A stretch of 64,000 nucleotides of DNA, taken from NCBI RefSeq assembly GCF_040649515.1, contig NZ_JBEZFP010000030.1, forward strand, positions 15,747 to 79,746, given 5' to 3'. This DNA is from Yinghuangia elevatio. GTDB lineage: Bacteria; Actinomycetota; Actinomycetes; Streptomycetales; Streptomycetaceae. Made by a program: the position numbers and the translations under genes. Below the pieces are notes generated by a model. The model was not told where the DNA came from. It saw only the letters and a list, made by a program, of their open reading frames with translations, and did no database searches. This document shows positions 37,851 through 46,868 of this stretch, piece after piece; within the stretch, counting starts at the first letter, position 1, and each line of letters opens with the position of its first letter.

Positions 37851-38020
37851 CTGCCCTGCCCCTGCGCACGCCCCGCGGGCGTGACCGCGTCCGGCGCGGC
37901 GTTGTGTTCCGCCTCCAGGCACGCGATCCGCGCACTCGACTGCGCCCGCGCCCCCGGTACGCCCGGCGCGTCGCCCAGCGCGAGCCCGCTGAGCAGCAGC
38001 AACACAGCTGTGACGTCCAT
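37847..38020 (-). CDS. Small hypothetical membrane or exported protein
   Basis: A 57-residue protein with a hydrophobic N-terminus (VTAVLLLLSGLALG) and a hydrophilic, Ala-rich remainder containing one Cys. ATG 38020 follows AAGGATG, a credible ribosome binding site, and its stop overlaps the next gene's start (ATGA). The hydrophobic stretch is short for a full span and could be a signal peptide. No family recognised. Confidence 0.6.
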   Translation of the reverse strand: MDVTAVLLLLSGLALGDAPGVPGARAQSSARIACLEAEHNAAPDAVTPAGRAQGQGR

Positions 38021-38241
38021 ATGTTCATCCTTACGGCTCAGCGCCGCCCCCACCCCCACGGCACGCCGATGCCCTCCTCGCGTGACCTACGCCGCCCAGC
38101 CGTACGTGCCCGGTGGGGGCGGTGTACGGCGCCGATAGAATGGCACCGGCGTACTCTGTTCCGGCGCGCCCGGGCGGGTCCCCGCGCCCACCCCACCAGC
38201 CACGCCCACCAGCCACCTCACCAAACACCAGGGAAGCCACG

Positions 38242-39315
38242 TTGTCGCTCACCATCGGAATCGTCGGTCTGCCCAACGTCGGCAAGTCCACCCTGTTCAA
38301 CGCCCTCACCAAGAACAACGTGCTCGCGGCGAACTACCCGTTCGCGACGATCGAGCCCAACGTGGGCGTGGTGGGCGTTCCCGACGAGCGGCTGGGCAAG
38401 CTCGCCGAGATCTTCGCCTCGCAGAAGGTGCTCCCCGCCACCGTCGACTTCGTCGACATCGCGGGTATCGTGCGCGGCGCCTCGGAGGGTGAGGGTCTGG
38501 GCAACAAGTTCCTCGCCAACATCCGCGAGTCGGACGCGATCTGCCAGGTCATCCGGGTCTTCACCGACCCGGACGTGGTCCATGTCGACGGCAAGGTCTC
38601 GCCGAAGGACGACATGGAGACCATCAACACCGAGCTGATCCTCGCCGACCTCCAGACCATCGAGAAGGTGCTGCCGCGCCTGCAGAAGGAGTCGCGGCTC
38701 AAGAAAGAGTCGGCGGTCGCCGCGCAGGCGGTCGAAGAGGCCCAGAAGGTGCTGGAGAGCGGCCAGACCGTGTTCGCCGCCGGCCTCGACTCCGCCCCGC
38801 TGCGTGAACTGCACCTGCTGACCGCGAAGCCGTTCCTCTATGTCTTCAACGTCGACGAAGAGGAACTGGTCAACGAGGAGCTCAAGGCCGACCTGCGGGC
38901 GCTCGTCGCGCCCGCCGAGGCCATCTTCCTGGACGCCAAGATCGAGTCCGAGCTGATCGAACTCCCCGACGACGAGGCCCTCGAACTCCTGCAGAGCCTC
39001 GGCCAGGAGGAGTCCGGCCTGTCCCTCCTCGCCCGCGTCGGCTTCGCCACGCTCGGCCTGCAGACGTACCTCACGGCCGGCCCCAAGGAAGCCCGCGCCT
39101 GGACGATCAAGAAGGGCGCCACCGCCCCCGAGGCCGCCGGTGTCATCCACACCGACTTCCAGCGCGGGTTCATCAAGGCCGAGGTGATCGCCTTCGACGA
39201 CCTCGTCGAGACCGGCTCCCGCACCGAGGCCCGCGCCAAGGGCAAGGCCCGCATGGAAGGCAAGGACTACGTCATGCAGGACGGCGACGTCGTCGAGTTC
39301 CGCTTCAACGTCTGA
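38242..39315 (+). CDS. ychF: Redox-regulated ATPase/GTPase YchF
   Basis: A 357-residue Obg-family P-loop protein. G1 is GLPNVGKST at the N-terminus, the switch region has VDFVDIAGIVRGASEGEGLG, and a C-terminal TGS/UBR-like domain contains ARAWTIKKG and FQRGFIKAEVIAFDD. YchF binds ribosomes, prefers ATP in many species, and regulates translation under oxidative stress. TTG 38242 is the likely start: GGGAAG lies just before it and the family begins SLTIGIVGLPN. The proximity to ispH and DUF6542 recalls the Streptomyces core gene order. Confidence 0.95.
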   Translation: MSLTIGIVGLPNVGKSTLFNALTKNNVLAANYPFATIEPNVGVVGVPDERLGKLAEIFASQKVLPATVDFVDIAGIVRGASEGEGLGNKFLANIRESDAICQVIRVFTDPDVVHVDGKVSPKDDMETINTELILADLQTIEKVLPRLQKESRLKKESAVAAQAVEEAQKVLESGQTVFAAGLDSAPLRELHLLTAKPFLYVFNVDEEELVNEELKADLRALVAPAEAIFLDAKIESELIELPDDEALELLQSLGQEESGLSLLARVGFATLGLQTYLTAGPKEARAWTIKKGATAPEAAGVIHTDFQRGFIKAEVIAFDDLVETGSRTEARAKGKARMEGKDYVMQDGDVVEFRFNV

Positions 39316-39490
39316 GCGGCCGGCACGTGGGAGCGGCCGAGCGTTCGACCCGGCGCGGGTTCTGATCCGGGCTCGTCGCGGCCTGACATTGCCGTGACAA
39401 GTACAGGACCGGAAGGACGTATTACCGTTTCGCGTCGGACCGATGGTGTTCGTCTCTTGGGAAAATCCGATCCTGCTAGCATCTCGCCGC

Positions 39491-40561
39491 ATGGTGACGG
39501 AGAACCGGCCGAGCGGCTGGTATAAGGATCCCTCGGGGCAGCCGAACACGCTGCGTTGGTGGAACGGTTCGTCGTGGACCGACGACTTCCGCCTCCAGTC
39601 CGACTTCCTTGGGTCCTCGAACACGGGGGACGAGGCGCAGTCGAACGCCCAGAACTCCGCTGCACAGGCGCCGCCCGCCGGGCCGCAGCCGCCGTACACG
39701 GTGCACGACGAAGTGGCCGCGCAGCCGACCGTGGCCGCGTCGGCGTCGGTTCAGCCGCCCTGGCCCGGGGCCGACCGTCCCATCCCGCAGCCGATCGCAT
39801 CCGTGCAGTTCGAGGCCGTCGAGCCGGACCGGCGCAAGCGGTTCGTCATCATGGCCGTCGTGGCGGCCGTCCTCGCGGTGGGCACCGGACTCGGCGGATA
39901 CTTCCTGGGCCAGGGCGACGACGACAAGGCGACCACGACCGCCGGGCCGTCGCCGACCACGTCGGCCACCGTCGCCGCGCCCGCCGATGTCACCAGTCCC
40001 GACGGGTTCGCCGGCAGCGCGCTGGCCGGCGGCAAGCCGATCCCCGGGGCGCAGGCGATCACCGGGCCCAAGGAGATTGCGAAGTTCTCCGTTCCCGCCG
40101 GGTGGACACCGCAGGTCAACCCCAAGGCCACAAGCGAAGAGAGCCGCTTCGTTCTCGCGCCGTACGAGTGCACCGGGAGGGCCGCCAACACCTGCACCCG
40201 GGGTACTGTCGTGCATAATCTCCGCCTGTTGAGCGGCGGTTGGTCCGACCTCAAGTCGCTCACCCTGGGCATGGGCGGGGAACTGCTCGCCGTCCAAGGC
40301 GGTACCCCCGAGGTCGCGGCCAAGCCGCTGAAGCAGCAGGCGATCACGTTCCAGGGAAACGACGCGTACCTTGCGCTGTGGGACCTGCCGAACCTGGTCG
40401 GGAAGACCGCGCCGAGCAGTTACTGCGGCGTCCTCTCGGTGCGGATCGGCACCACGGAAGAGGTCGCGGTGTTCCAGATGTGCCTGGACCGTACCGCCGA
40501 GGCGCCCGCCGTCTCGCTCATGGACGAGATCGCCAACTCGATCCAGATGCAGAAGAAATAG
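39491..40561 (+). CDS. DUF2510 membrane-anchored protein
   Basis: A 356-residue protein. An N-terminal DUF2510 domain (SGWYKDPSGQPNTLRWWNG, residues 7-33) is followed by a disordered Pro/Gln/Ala linker and a single membrane span (FVIMAVVAAVLAVGTGLGGYFLG, part) near 115-135. The extracellular part of about 200 residues has Cys pairs (YECTGRAANTC) and no recognised catalytic motif. DUF2510 proteins are common in actinobacteria near envelope functions. It precedes a polysaccharide synthase by 77 bp on the same strand and may belong to that locus. ATG 39491 is chosen; no strong ribosome binding site. Confidence 0.82.
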   Translation: MVTENRPSGWYKDPSGQPNTLRWWNGSSWTDDFRLQSDFLGSSNTGDEAQSNAQNSAAQAPPAGPQPPYTVHDEVAAQPTVAASASVQPPWPGADRPIPQPIASVQFEAVEPDRRKRFVIMAVVAAVLAVGTGLGGYFLGQGDDDKATTTAGPSPTTSATVAAPADVTSPDGFAGSALAGGKPIPGAQAITGPKEIAKFSVPAGWTPQVNPKATSEESRFVLAPYECTGRAANTCTRGTVVHNLRLLSGGWSDLKSLTLGMGGELLAVQGGTPEVAAKPLKQQAITFQGNDAYLALWDLPNLVGKTAPSSYCGVLSVRIGTTEEVAVFQMCLDRTAEAPAVSLMDEIANSIQMQKK

Positions 40562-40638
40562 GCCCCGCCGCGGCGGTGAACCGGACCGCCGCCGGCACTT
40601 GAACCGAAGCGCAAGTCGCAAGAGGAGGGACACGGTCC

Positions 40639-42765
40639 GTGTCTGGGACGGGGGACCGCCGTGGCCGCCGCAGGGCCCGTGAGGGCCGAGTTCGCCGCGC
40701 CAACAAGCGCGAGCGCAGGAACCGAATAGCGCACCGCGCGTATCTGGACTGCGCCACTGTCGCGGGCCCGCTGAACCCGGCTCCGGACGGCCCTTACACG
40801 GTCGCCTTCCGCGCGGTCGCCCGTCCGTGGACCAAGTTCACGCTGCACGTGCTTGTGCTCGTCAACGTCGTCGCGGGCCTTGCCTTCGTGGGCTGGCTGC
40901 TGCTGCCCGAGCACGTTCCCGGAGCCGGCATCACCTGGGTCCAGGGATGGAAGCTCACAGTGGCGCGCATCGCGTTCTGCGCGGTGATCATCGTGGAACT
41001 CACCCGGCTTGTCCAGACCGTCTCGGTGTGGATTTTCGCCTCCCGGGCGAAGGACCCGCTGCCGGTCGAGCCCGAGAGCGGGCTGCGCGTCGCCGTGCTC
41101 ACGACCATCGTCCCGGCCAAGGAGCCGATCGAGATCGTGGAGCGCACGCTCGTCGCGATGAAGGAGATCGAGTACGACGGCCAGGTCGACGTCTGGATCC
41201 TCGACGAGGGCGACGACCCCGAGGTGAAGGCCATGGCCGCCCGCATCGGCGTGCACCACTTCAGCCGCAAGGGCAGGCCCGAATACAACCGCCTGGAAGG
41301 CGAGTTCCGCGCCAAGACCAAGTCGGGCAACCACAACTCCTGGCGCGCCGAGCACGAGCACAACTACGACGTCGTCGCGCAGATGGACCCCGACCATGTG
41401 CCGCTGACGTGCTTCCTGGAACGCACCCTCGGCTACTTCCGGGATCCCGACGTCGCGTTCGTCGTCGCACCGCAGGTGTACGGCAACATGTACGACAACT
41501 GGGTCGCCCACGGCGCGGGCGTCCAGCAGTTCATGTTCAGCGGCGTCGTGGAACGCGGCGGGAACGGCCTCGACGCCCCTCTGCTGATCGGCACCAACCA
41601 CCTCTACCGGCCCACGGCCTGGCGGCAGATCGGTGGTTACCAGGACTCGATCATCGAGGACCACCTCACCAGCATGCGGGTCCAGGGCACCGACAACCCG
41701 GCGACCGGAAACCGCTGGAAGGGCGTCTACACGCCCGACGTGCTGGCGATCGGCGAGGGCCCGACGTCCTGGACGGACTACTTCAACCAGCAGAAGCGCT
41801 GGGCATACGGCATCTGGGAGATACTCCTGGACCGCAAGATGCGCTCCGGGATCCGCCTGAGCCTGCGGCAGCGCATCCTGTACGGCTTCGTGCAGTTCTA
41901 CTACCCCAGCGTCGCGGTCACGAGCCTGCTCGGCATCGTGGCGACCGCCACCTACCTTCTGTGCGGCATCAGCGCGATGCGCGTCAACGGCGGCCACTGG
42001 CTGGCCCTGTGGGCCGCGAGCATGGGCAGTTGGTTCGTACTGTGGCTGTGGCTGAGGCGGTTCAACCTCGCGGCCCACGAGCGCCGCGAGGTCGGCGCGG
42101 CCGGCATAGCACTCACCTTGTTCGCCGGACCGGTGTACGTCTCCGCCGCGATCGCCGCCATCCTGCGCAGGCCCCTCGCGTACGCGGTCACCGCCAAGGG
42201 CGAGTTGCGCAGCGCCGAGTCCCTGAGCACGTTCCGCCTGCACCTGTTCTGGGCGGCGCTGGCGGGCGGCCTCATCGGGGCGAGCATCATGCTGTCCAAC
42301 GACCAGACCGTCTTGCGGGTCTGGGCGGGGCTGGCGCTGTTCACCGGCCTCATGCCCCCGCTGATGTCCCTGTTCACCGGACGCCGCGCCGCCCGCGACG
42401 CGGTCAAGGCCGCGGCCTCGCGGGCCGAGCAACTCCAGGAGGCACGAGGGCGGGCGGCGGCCAAGCAGGCGAAGCAGGCCGAACGGGCCGAACGGGCTGA
42501 ACAGGCCAAGAACGCCGCCGAGGCCGAGGAGGCCAAGTCGCCGCGCGGGGCGGGCGGGCAGGCCCACGTACCGATGCCGCGGGCCACCGACGACGGGACG
42601 GCCCATCCGGCCTCCGACCCGGCCGGGGAGCCGGCGTCCGGTAGGACGCGAGATGCTGCGCCCGGCCAGACGGCCGACCAACCCGGCGACGAGGTGTCCG
42701 ACTTCGACGGCTTGTACTACGACGAAACGGTGGCCGGTGCGCACGGCCGCCGGGCGGTGGGGTGA
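40639..42765 (+). CDS. Cellulose-synthase-like GT2 glycosyltransferase
   Basis: A 708-residue processive family 2 glycosyltransferase. Two N-terminal helices precede the GT-A domain: UDP-binding Asp189 (WILDEGDDPE), metal-binding MDPDH (249-253), acceptor-site IIEDH (338-342), and QQKRW (384-388), the signature of cellulose, chitin and mixed-linkage glucan synthases. Five or so C-terminal helices form the translocation channel. A charged Ala/Glu/Lys helix and a Pro-rich tail end it. GTG 40639 follows GGAGGG. It overlaps the GH26 gene, so synthesis and processing are coupled. The polymer is likely a beta-linked glucan or mannan. There is no PilZ domain. Confidence 0.93.
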   Translation: MSGTGDRRGRRRAREGRVRRANKRERRNRIAHRAYLDCATVAGPLNPAPDGPYTVAFRAVARPWTKFTLHVLVLVNVVAGLAFVGWLLLPEHVPGAGITWVQGWKLTVARIAFCAVIIVELTRLVQTVSVWIFASRAKDPLPVEPESGLRVAVLTTIVPAKEPIEIVERTLVAMKEIEYDGQVDVWILDEGDDPEVKAMAARIGVHHFSRKGRPEYNRLEGEFRAKTKSGNHNSWRAEHEHNYDVVAQMDPDHVPLTCFLERTLGYFRDPDVAFVVAPQVYGNMYDNWVAHGAGVQQFMFSGVVERGGNGLDAPLLIGTNHLYRPTAWRQIGGYQDSIIEDHLTSMRVQGTDNPATGNRWKGVYTPDVLAIGEGPTSWTDYFNQQKRWAYGIWEILLDRKMRSGIRLSLRQRILYGFVQFYYPSVAVTSLLGIVATATYLLCGISAMRVNGGHWLALWAASMGSWFVLWLWLRRFNLAAHERREVGAAGIALTLFAGPVYVSAAIAAILRRPLAYAVTAKGELRSAESLSTFRLHLFWAALAGGLIGASIMLSNDQTVLRVWAGLALFTGLMPPLMSLFTGRRAARDAVKAAASRAEQLQEARGRAAAKQAKQAERAERAEQAKNAAEAEEAKSPRGAGGQAHVPMPRATDDGTAHPASDPAGEPASGRTRDAAPGQTADQPGDEVSDFDGLYYDETVAGAHGRRAVG

Positions 42766-44075
42766 CGGTCGTGCGCATCACCGTCCCCCGCGTGCTGGGG
42801 GCCTTGGTCCTGGCCCTGATGATCACCTACACATTCGTGTGGGCGCCCAATCTCGTGGACTCCCAGGCGGCGCCGGAAGCGCCCGGCCTCGGGCCGATTC
42901 CCGAGCACCAGCCGGCCCCTTCCTGGGTCAAGGAGCGTGCCGCCGCGGCGCCGACCGAGGTCTTCCCCCCGGCGGGCAAGAAGTTCCTCGGCATCATGAC
43001 CGCGCACGGCTCGTACGACCTCGCGCCGCTCGACGAGTTCTCGCGCGCCGTCGGGCGCGACCCCTCCGTGCTGCAGTTCTCCGTGGGATGGGCCGACTCC
43101 CCGTTCGACCGGCGGCTGTTCGACCAGGTGGCGAAGCGGGGGCTGATGCCGCTGATGGCCTGGGAGCCCTGGGACTTCCGCAAGGAGAGCCCGATCGAGG
43201 AGGAGCGCGGCAACCAGCCCGAGTACGCGCTGCGCCACATCATCGCGGGCCGGTTCGACGACTACATCACCAAGTGGGCCGAGGGCGTCAAGGAACTGGG
43301 CTACCCGGTCGCGATCCGCTTCGCCCACGAGATGAACGGCTTCTGGTACCCCTGGGCCGCCCAGGCCAACGGCAACACGACGGACCAGTACATCCAGGCG
43401 TGGCGCCACGTCCACGACATCTTCACGCGGGTCGGCGCGGACGACGTGACCTGGGTGTGGAGCCCGAACCGCGACTACGACGGCTCGACGCCGATGCAGT
43501 CGCTCTACCCGGGGGACGAGTACGTCGACTGGGTCGGGCTGTCCGGCTACTTCGGCACCAAGGGTGTCGAGGAGTACAAGTCCTTCAACGAGATCTTCCA
43601 GCCGACCGTCCGTGCGCTGCGCCGGTTCACCCAGCGGCCCGTCGTCATCACCGAGACCGGTGCGGTGGACTTCGACGGACGCAAGGCGGAGTGGATCTCC
43701 GAGATGTTCCGGCAACTGCCGGAGAATCCGGACCTCATCGGCGTCATCTGGTACGAGGCACGCAAGGAGCGCGAGGCGGACTGGCGGATCGCCGTGTCTC
43801 CGGCCGCGTCGGAGGCTTACCGTACCGGCATGGGGGATGCGCGGTACGACGTGAAGTGGACTTTCAAGGCGACTCCGCAGCACTCCGTGGAGCAGACCGC
43901 CGACCCGCCGAAGTCGCCCGCGCCGCCTTCGGCTCCGTCCACCACGACGAAGCCGCCGACGAGCACGGCCCCGGCCCGCCCGACGACGACGAAGCCGCCG
44001 ACCAGGACCACCACGAGACCGGCGGGCTCCAGGACGCCGACGGCCACCCGGACCGCTCGGGGCGGGGCGGGCTGA
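42762..44075 (+). CDS. GH26 glycoside hydrolase (mannanase/lichenase-like)
   Basis: A 437-residue protein with an N-terminal membrane anchor or signal (VLGALVLALMITYTFVW) and a GH26 TIM-barrel domain. The acid/base Glu190 lies in RFAHEMNGFWYPW and the nucleophile Glu298 in VVITETGAVD; WGLP-type Trp residues (WSPN) line the cleft. GH26 cleaves beta-1,4-mannan or beta-1,3-1,4 glucan. A Thr/Pro-rich tail follows. GTG 42762 overlaps the GT2 stop (GTGA), so it is in the same operon. It probably trims or releases the polymer made by the synthase. Confidence 0.9.
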   Translation: MTVVRITVPRVLGALVLALMITYTFVWAPNLVDSQAAPEAPGLGPIPEHQPAPSWVKERAAAAPTEVFPPAGKKFLGIMTAHGSYDLAPLDEFSRAVGRDPSVLQFSVGWADSPFDRRLFDQVAKRGLMPLMAWEPWDFRKESPIEEERGNQPEYALRHIIAGRFDDYITKWAEGVKELGYPVAIRFAHEMNGFWYPWAAQANGNTTDQYIQAWRHVHDIFTRVGADDVTWVWSPNRDYDGSTPMQSLYPGDEYVDWVGLSGYFGTKGVEEYKSFNEIFQPTVRALRRFTQRPVVITETGAVDFDGRKAEWISEMFRQLPENPDLIGVIWYEARKEREADWRIAVSPAASEAYRTGMGDARYDVKWTFKATPQHSVEQTADPPKSPAPPSAPSTTTKPPTSTAPARPTTTKPPTRTTTRPAGSRTPTATRTARGGAG

Positions 44076-44078
44076 GCC

Positions 44079-45332
44079 GTGCTGATGAGGGCGGGGGAGA
44101 TCACGCGACTGCGTTCCACGGCCCGCAGCCACCCGGTGCTCACCGCGGCTGCGGCCCTGTTGGTGGTGGCCGCGTTGCTCGGCGCCTGGATGCTCATGCC
44201 GCCGCGCTTCATGGACGACTTGCAGCGGGCGGCCGCCGCGCAGGAGCGCCCGCCCGCGCCCATCGCGCAAGTGGTGCCGGGAACGGACGAGTTGTGCTCG
44301 GGTGAAGTGAACCGGCACCCGGCCCGCGAGGTCGCCGGCGGGCGCTACCAGGTGAACCCGAACGAGTGGAACGCGGTCGGCGGACTGTGCATCCGTTCGG
44401 ACGGCGGCACGGACTTCCGGATCAGCCAGAGCGGGGTCAACGGGCGGACGGTGGTCGACCCGGACCGCGGCCCGGGGGCGTACGCGCACATCACCACCCC
44501 GCTGAACGGCGGCATTCTGCCCATCCGCGTCGACAACCTGCGGTACGCCGTGAGCAGTTGGACCACCGCGACGGTCGACTCGGGCACCTGGAACGCGGCG
44601 TACGACCTGTGGTTCAGTCCGGTCCACGGCGAGTGCTCGTTCACCGCCAGCGCCGAGCTGATGATCTGGATCGACAGCCGGGGCAAGGAGCCGTCGGGGG
44701 AGAAGGTCGACGACCCCGTGCGGATCGCGGGCGTTTCGTACACGGTGTACCAACTGCCCAAGAAGAGCAGTCACACGGTGATCGTGTACCAGTTGGACGA
44801 CCCCACGCAGGCGGTCCGGGACCTCGACCTGCGGGCGTTCGCCCTCGACGCCGTCCAGCGCGGGTACGTCCCCAAGGACTCCGAACTGTGCTCCGTGCAG
44901 GCCGGTTTCGAGGTCTGGGACGGCGGCGTCGGGCTGCGCACCGAGTCCTTCTCGTTCGACGCCGCGGTCGGCCTGCCGCGCGGCGCCGTCACGTCGGGAC
45001 TGCCCGGCATGTGCCTCGCGGCTCCGGTGGACGGCCGGACCCCGGTCGTCGCCACCTGCGACGCGTCACCCGCGCAGGAGTGGACGACCGACCGGAACAC
45101 GCTGGTCCAGGACGGCAGATGCCTGGAGGCCGGACGCAACGGCGCGGTGTTCCTCGCGAAATGCACGGAGGCCACCACCCAGCAGTGGCAGGCGGGACCG
45201 GACGATTCGCTGGTGGGCGAGGCCTCGGGCAAGTGCCTCGCCGCCGGGGACCCGGCCCCGAACCGGTCGTCGGTGCCGCGCGTCCAGACGTGCGAACGCG
45301 GGGCGGCGCAGACGTGGTACCCGCCCCGCTGA
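44079..45332 (+). CDS. GH12 endoglucanase-like enzyme with ricin-type lectin tail
   Basis: A 417-residue anchored or secreted protein. A hydrophobic segment (VLTAAAALLVVAALLGAWMLM) near residues 20-40 precedes a GH12 beta-jelly-roll: YQVNPNEWNA, nucleophile Glu193 in AELMIWIDSRG, and acid/base Glu278 in AGFEVWDGG, all GH12 hallmarks. GH12 enzymes cleave beta-1,4-glucan or xyloglucan. The last 125 residues are a ricin-B trefoil (CLAAPVDGRTPVVATCDASP, QQW and QTW repeats). GTG 44079 (or ATG 44085) lies just after the GH26 stop, so it closes the operon. The downstream region is decayed DNA. Confidence 0.88.
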   Translation: MLMRAGEITRLRSTARSHPVLTAAAALLVVAALLGAWMLMPPRFMDDLQRAAAAQERPPAPIAQVVPGTDELCSGEVNRHPAREVAGGRYQVNPNEWNAVGGLCIRSDGGTDFRISQSGVNGRTVVDPDRGPGAYAHITTPLNGGILPIRVDNLRYAVSSWTTATVDSGTWNAAYDLWFSPVHGECSFTASAELMIWIDSRGKEPSGEKVDDPVRIAGVSYTVYQLPKKSSHTVIVYQLDDPTQAVRDLDLRAFALDAVQRGYVPKDSELCSVQAGFEVWDGGVGLRTESFSFDAAVGLPRGAVTSGLPGMCLAAPVDGRTPVVATCDASPAQEWTTDRNTLVQDGRCLEAGRNGAVFLAKCTEATTQQWQAGPDDSLVGEASGKCLAAGDPAPNRSSVPRVQTCERGAAQTWYPPR

Positions 45333-45384
45333 CCGGGCCCGGCCGCGCCGGCCGGCTCGGCCGCCCTGGCTGAAGAGTTCGAGC

Positions 45385-45496
45385 TGGAGAGCGGGGCGAG
45401 GTCGGTGACGTCGAGGACCTCGGCGTACCAGCGAGCGCCGGCGTCGCAATCGGTGACGGACAGTGTGACGTGCGAGAAGCCGATGTGTCCGGGCAT
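45385..45496 (-). pseudogene. Remnant of a VOC (glyoxalase-like) gene
   Basis: From ATG 45496 on the minus strand, about 37 residues (GFSHVTLSVTDCDAGARWYA, then EVLDVTDLAPLSS) match the first strand and helix of a VOC/glyoxalase-fold protein. The frame then runs into DNA opposite the GH12 3' end and shows no VOC similarity. It is a 5' fragment whose remainder was lost, probably when the polysaccharide locus was inserted or deleted against it. Confidence 0.7.
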
Positions 45497-45519
45497 GGGA
45501 CCCCCGGGATCGAAACGCG

Positions 45520-45572
45520 GATACTCCGGCTCGGAGTATCTGGCGCCGGCAACATACTCCGGGCCGGAGTGT
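45520..45572. promoter_or_regulatory. Twin PadR-type operators
   Basis: ATACTCCGGCTCGGAGTAT (45521-45539) and ATACTCCGGGCCGGAGTGT (45554-45572) are near-identical 19-bp palindromes 33 bp apart. They lie between the VOC remnant and the PadR remnant. PadR repressors often bind such ATACTC...GAGTAT repeats in a divergent promoter shared with their target gene. Confidence 0.7.
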
Positions 45573-45573
45573 C

Positions 45574-45996
45574 TTGCCGGCGTCGCGGTCCGTCAGCGCC
45601 GTGTACGAGGAGCCCAAGCGCCTGGTCGCCGACGGGCTCGCGGACGCCCGTAAGGAGTATCACCGGCAAGCGCCCGCGGACCGTGTACGCCGTCACCGAG
45701 GCGGGCCGGACCGTCCTGCGCGCCTGGCTCGCGCACGAGCGCGAGACCCCGACCGCCGGGAAGGCGACCTGCTGCGCGTCGCGTTGCGCGATCAGGGCGA
45801 ACTGGGCGACATGCGCTGGACCCTCGCCCGCATGCGCGCGGACGCCGCCGACTGGGTCGGGCAGAGCCGCGCGCGGGCGGACGAATACGCCGCGACGGGT
45901 GGTCCGCACCCCGAGCGCCTGCCCGTCATCACCCTGGTCACGCGGATGTTCACGGAGCAGGCGGAGGCGGCGTACCGCTGGGCGGTGTGGGCGTAA
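45574..45996 (+). pseudogene. Decayed PadR-family regulator gene
   Basis: Fragments in two frames rebuild a PadR repressor. One frame gives SAVYEEPKRLVADGLADARK, the +1 frame gives ITGKRPRTVYAVTEAGRTVL (the winged-helix wing) over 45660-45760, and the first frame resumes with DLLRVALRDQGELGDMRWTL and the C-terminal helices to the stop at 45996. The N-terminal HTH helices are missing. At least two frameshifts plus a 5' truncation make it nonfunctional. Confidence 0.72.
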
Positions 45997-46185
45997 GGGG
46001 CAGTGGCCGAATGGGAAGGCGTGACGCCGGAGTCAGGCGTCCGCGTCCCGGCCGATGCCTTCACCCCGACGGCCGACGAGGCCGAGCCGGGCCGCCGAGG
46101 CAGGCGCCGCCGGGCCCGGCCGCACGCCGGGCCCCGCCCAGCCGGATCTGGTCGTGCCGGATCCCGCCGCGCCCGACCACGCCGG

Positions 46186-46704
46186 CTACGAGGCCAGCGG
46201 TCCGTACCCCGCGTAGTAGCTGCGCGCCGGGAGGACCGGGACCCACAGCGTGGTCTCGCCTTCGCGGGCGAACGTGAAGGTGACGCGCCGCGTGTCGCCC
46301 GAACGGACCAGGTCCGCCGCGTTCGGGACGACCGCCGTCGTGTTGCCCGGACCACCGAGTTGCAGCGTCTGCTTCGGCAGCACCCGCAGTTCGGGGTGGT
46401 TCGGGGCCGGGGTGATCTCGGCCGGGAGCGGGAGCTCGTTCACCGAGATCCGCTGGATCTGGTCGGGGGCTCCGCCGCCGTTGTAGATGGAGCCGGTCAC
46501 CGCCAGCGGCCCGCCGCCGCCGAGCGGCCCGGTCAGCAGCACGACGTTCTGGATCAGCAGCGGCCCGAGCGAGGCGGCCGGGGTGTCGGGGCGGATCTCC
46601 AGCGTCTCGGCCTTTTTGCCCGCCCCGCAGCCCGCGAGGGCGAGGGGGACGGCGGCCAGGAGCACTGCGGCGAGGGCGCGGCGGAAGCGGTGGGGGTGCG
46701 GCAC
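46186..46704 (-). CDS. DUF461/PCuAC-like lipoprotein
   Basis: A 172-residue lipoprotein with lipobox LAGC (Cys26). The domain shows LEIRPDTPAASLGPLLIQN, LTGPLGGGGPLAVTGSIYN, LRVLPKQTLQLGG and VTFTFAREGETTLWVPVL, matching the Streptomyces DUF461 group, which has the PCu(A)C beta-fold of periplasmic copper chaperones. The Met/His copper-ligand motif of true PCuAC is not evident, so metal binding is doubtful. GTG 46704 follows GGAGAG. It appears monocistronic. Confidence 0.75.
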   Translation of the reverse strand: MPHPHRFRRALAAVLLAAVPLALAGCGAGKKAETLEIRPDTPAASLGPLLIQNVVLLTGPLGGGGPLAVTGSIYNGGGAPDQIQRISVNELPLPAEITPAPNHPELRVLPKQTLQLGGPGNTTAVVPNAADLVRSGDTRRVTFTFAREGETTLWVPVLPARSYYAGYGPLAS

Positions 46705-46868
46705 GGCGGCGTCTCTCCATCACTCTCGGAGCGAGTCGGATACCTGCGTCATGTCGCGATTATCCGAATTCTCCGAAAAGTATGTATGGCGGCGCCTGCC
46801 CCGGCCCGCCGACGCGCCGGAGCCCGCTGACACCCGGGCCCCACCCCCTGCCGACCGGCGCCCAGCCG

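Noticed and set aside
45996..46066. tRNA-like segment with a D-arm-like GGCCGAATGGGAAGGC and a 6-bp GACGCC/GGCGTC stem
   Set aside because: The 7-nt loop lacks T33, no TTCRA T-loop follows, and the acceptor ends do not pair, so it is not a credible tRNA.
46003..46185. Open frame following the PadR remnant on the plus strand
   Set aside because: The translation is low-complexity, runs antisense into the lipoprotein gene, and shows no start signal or domain.
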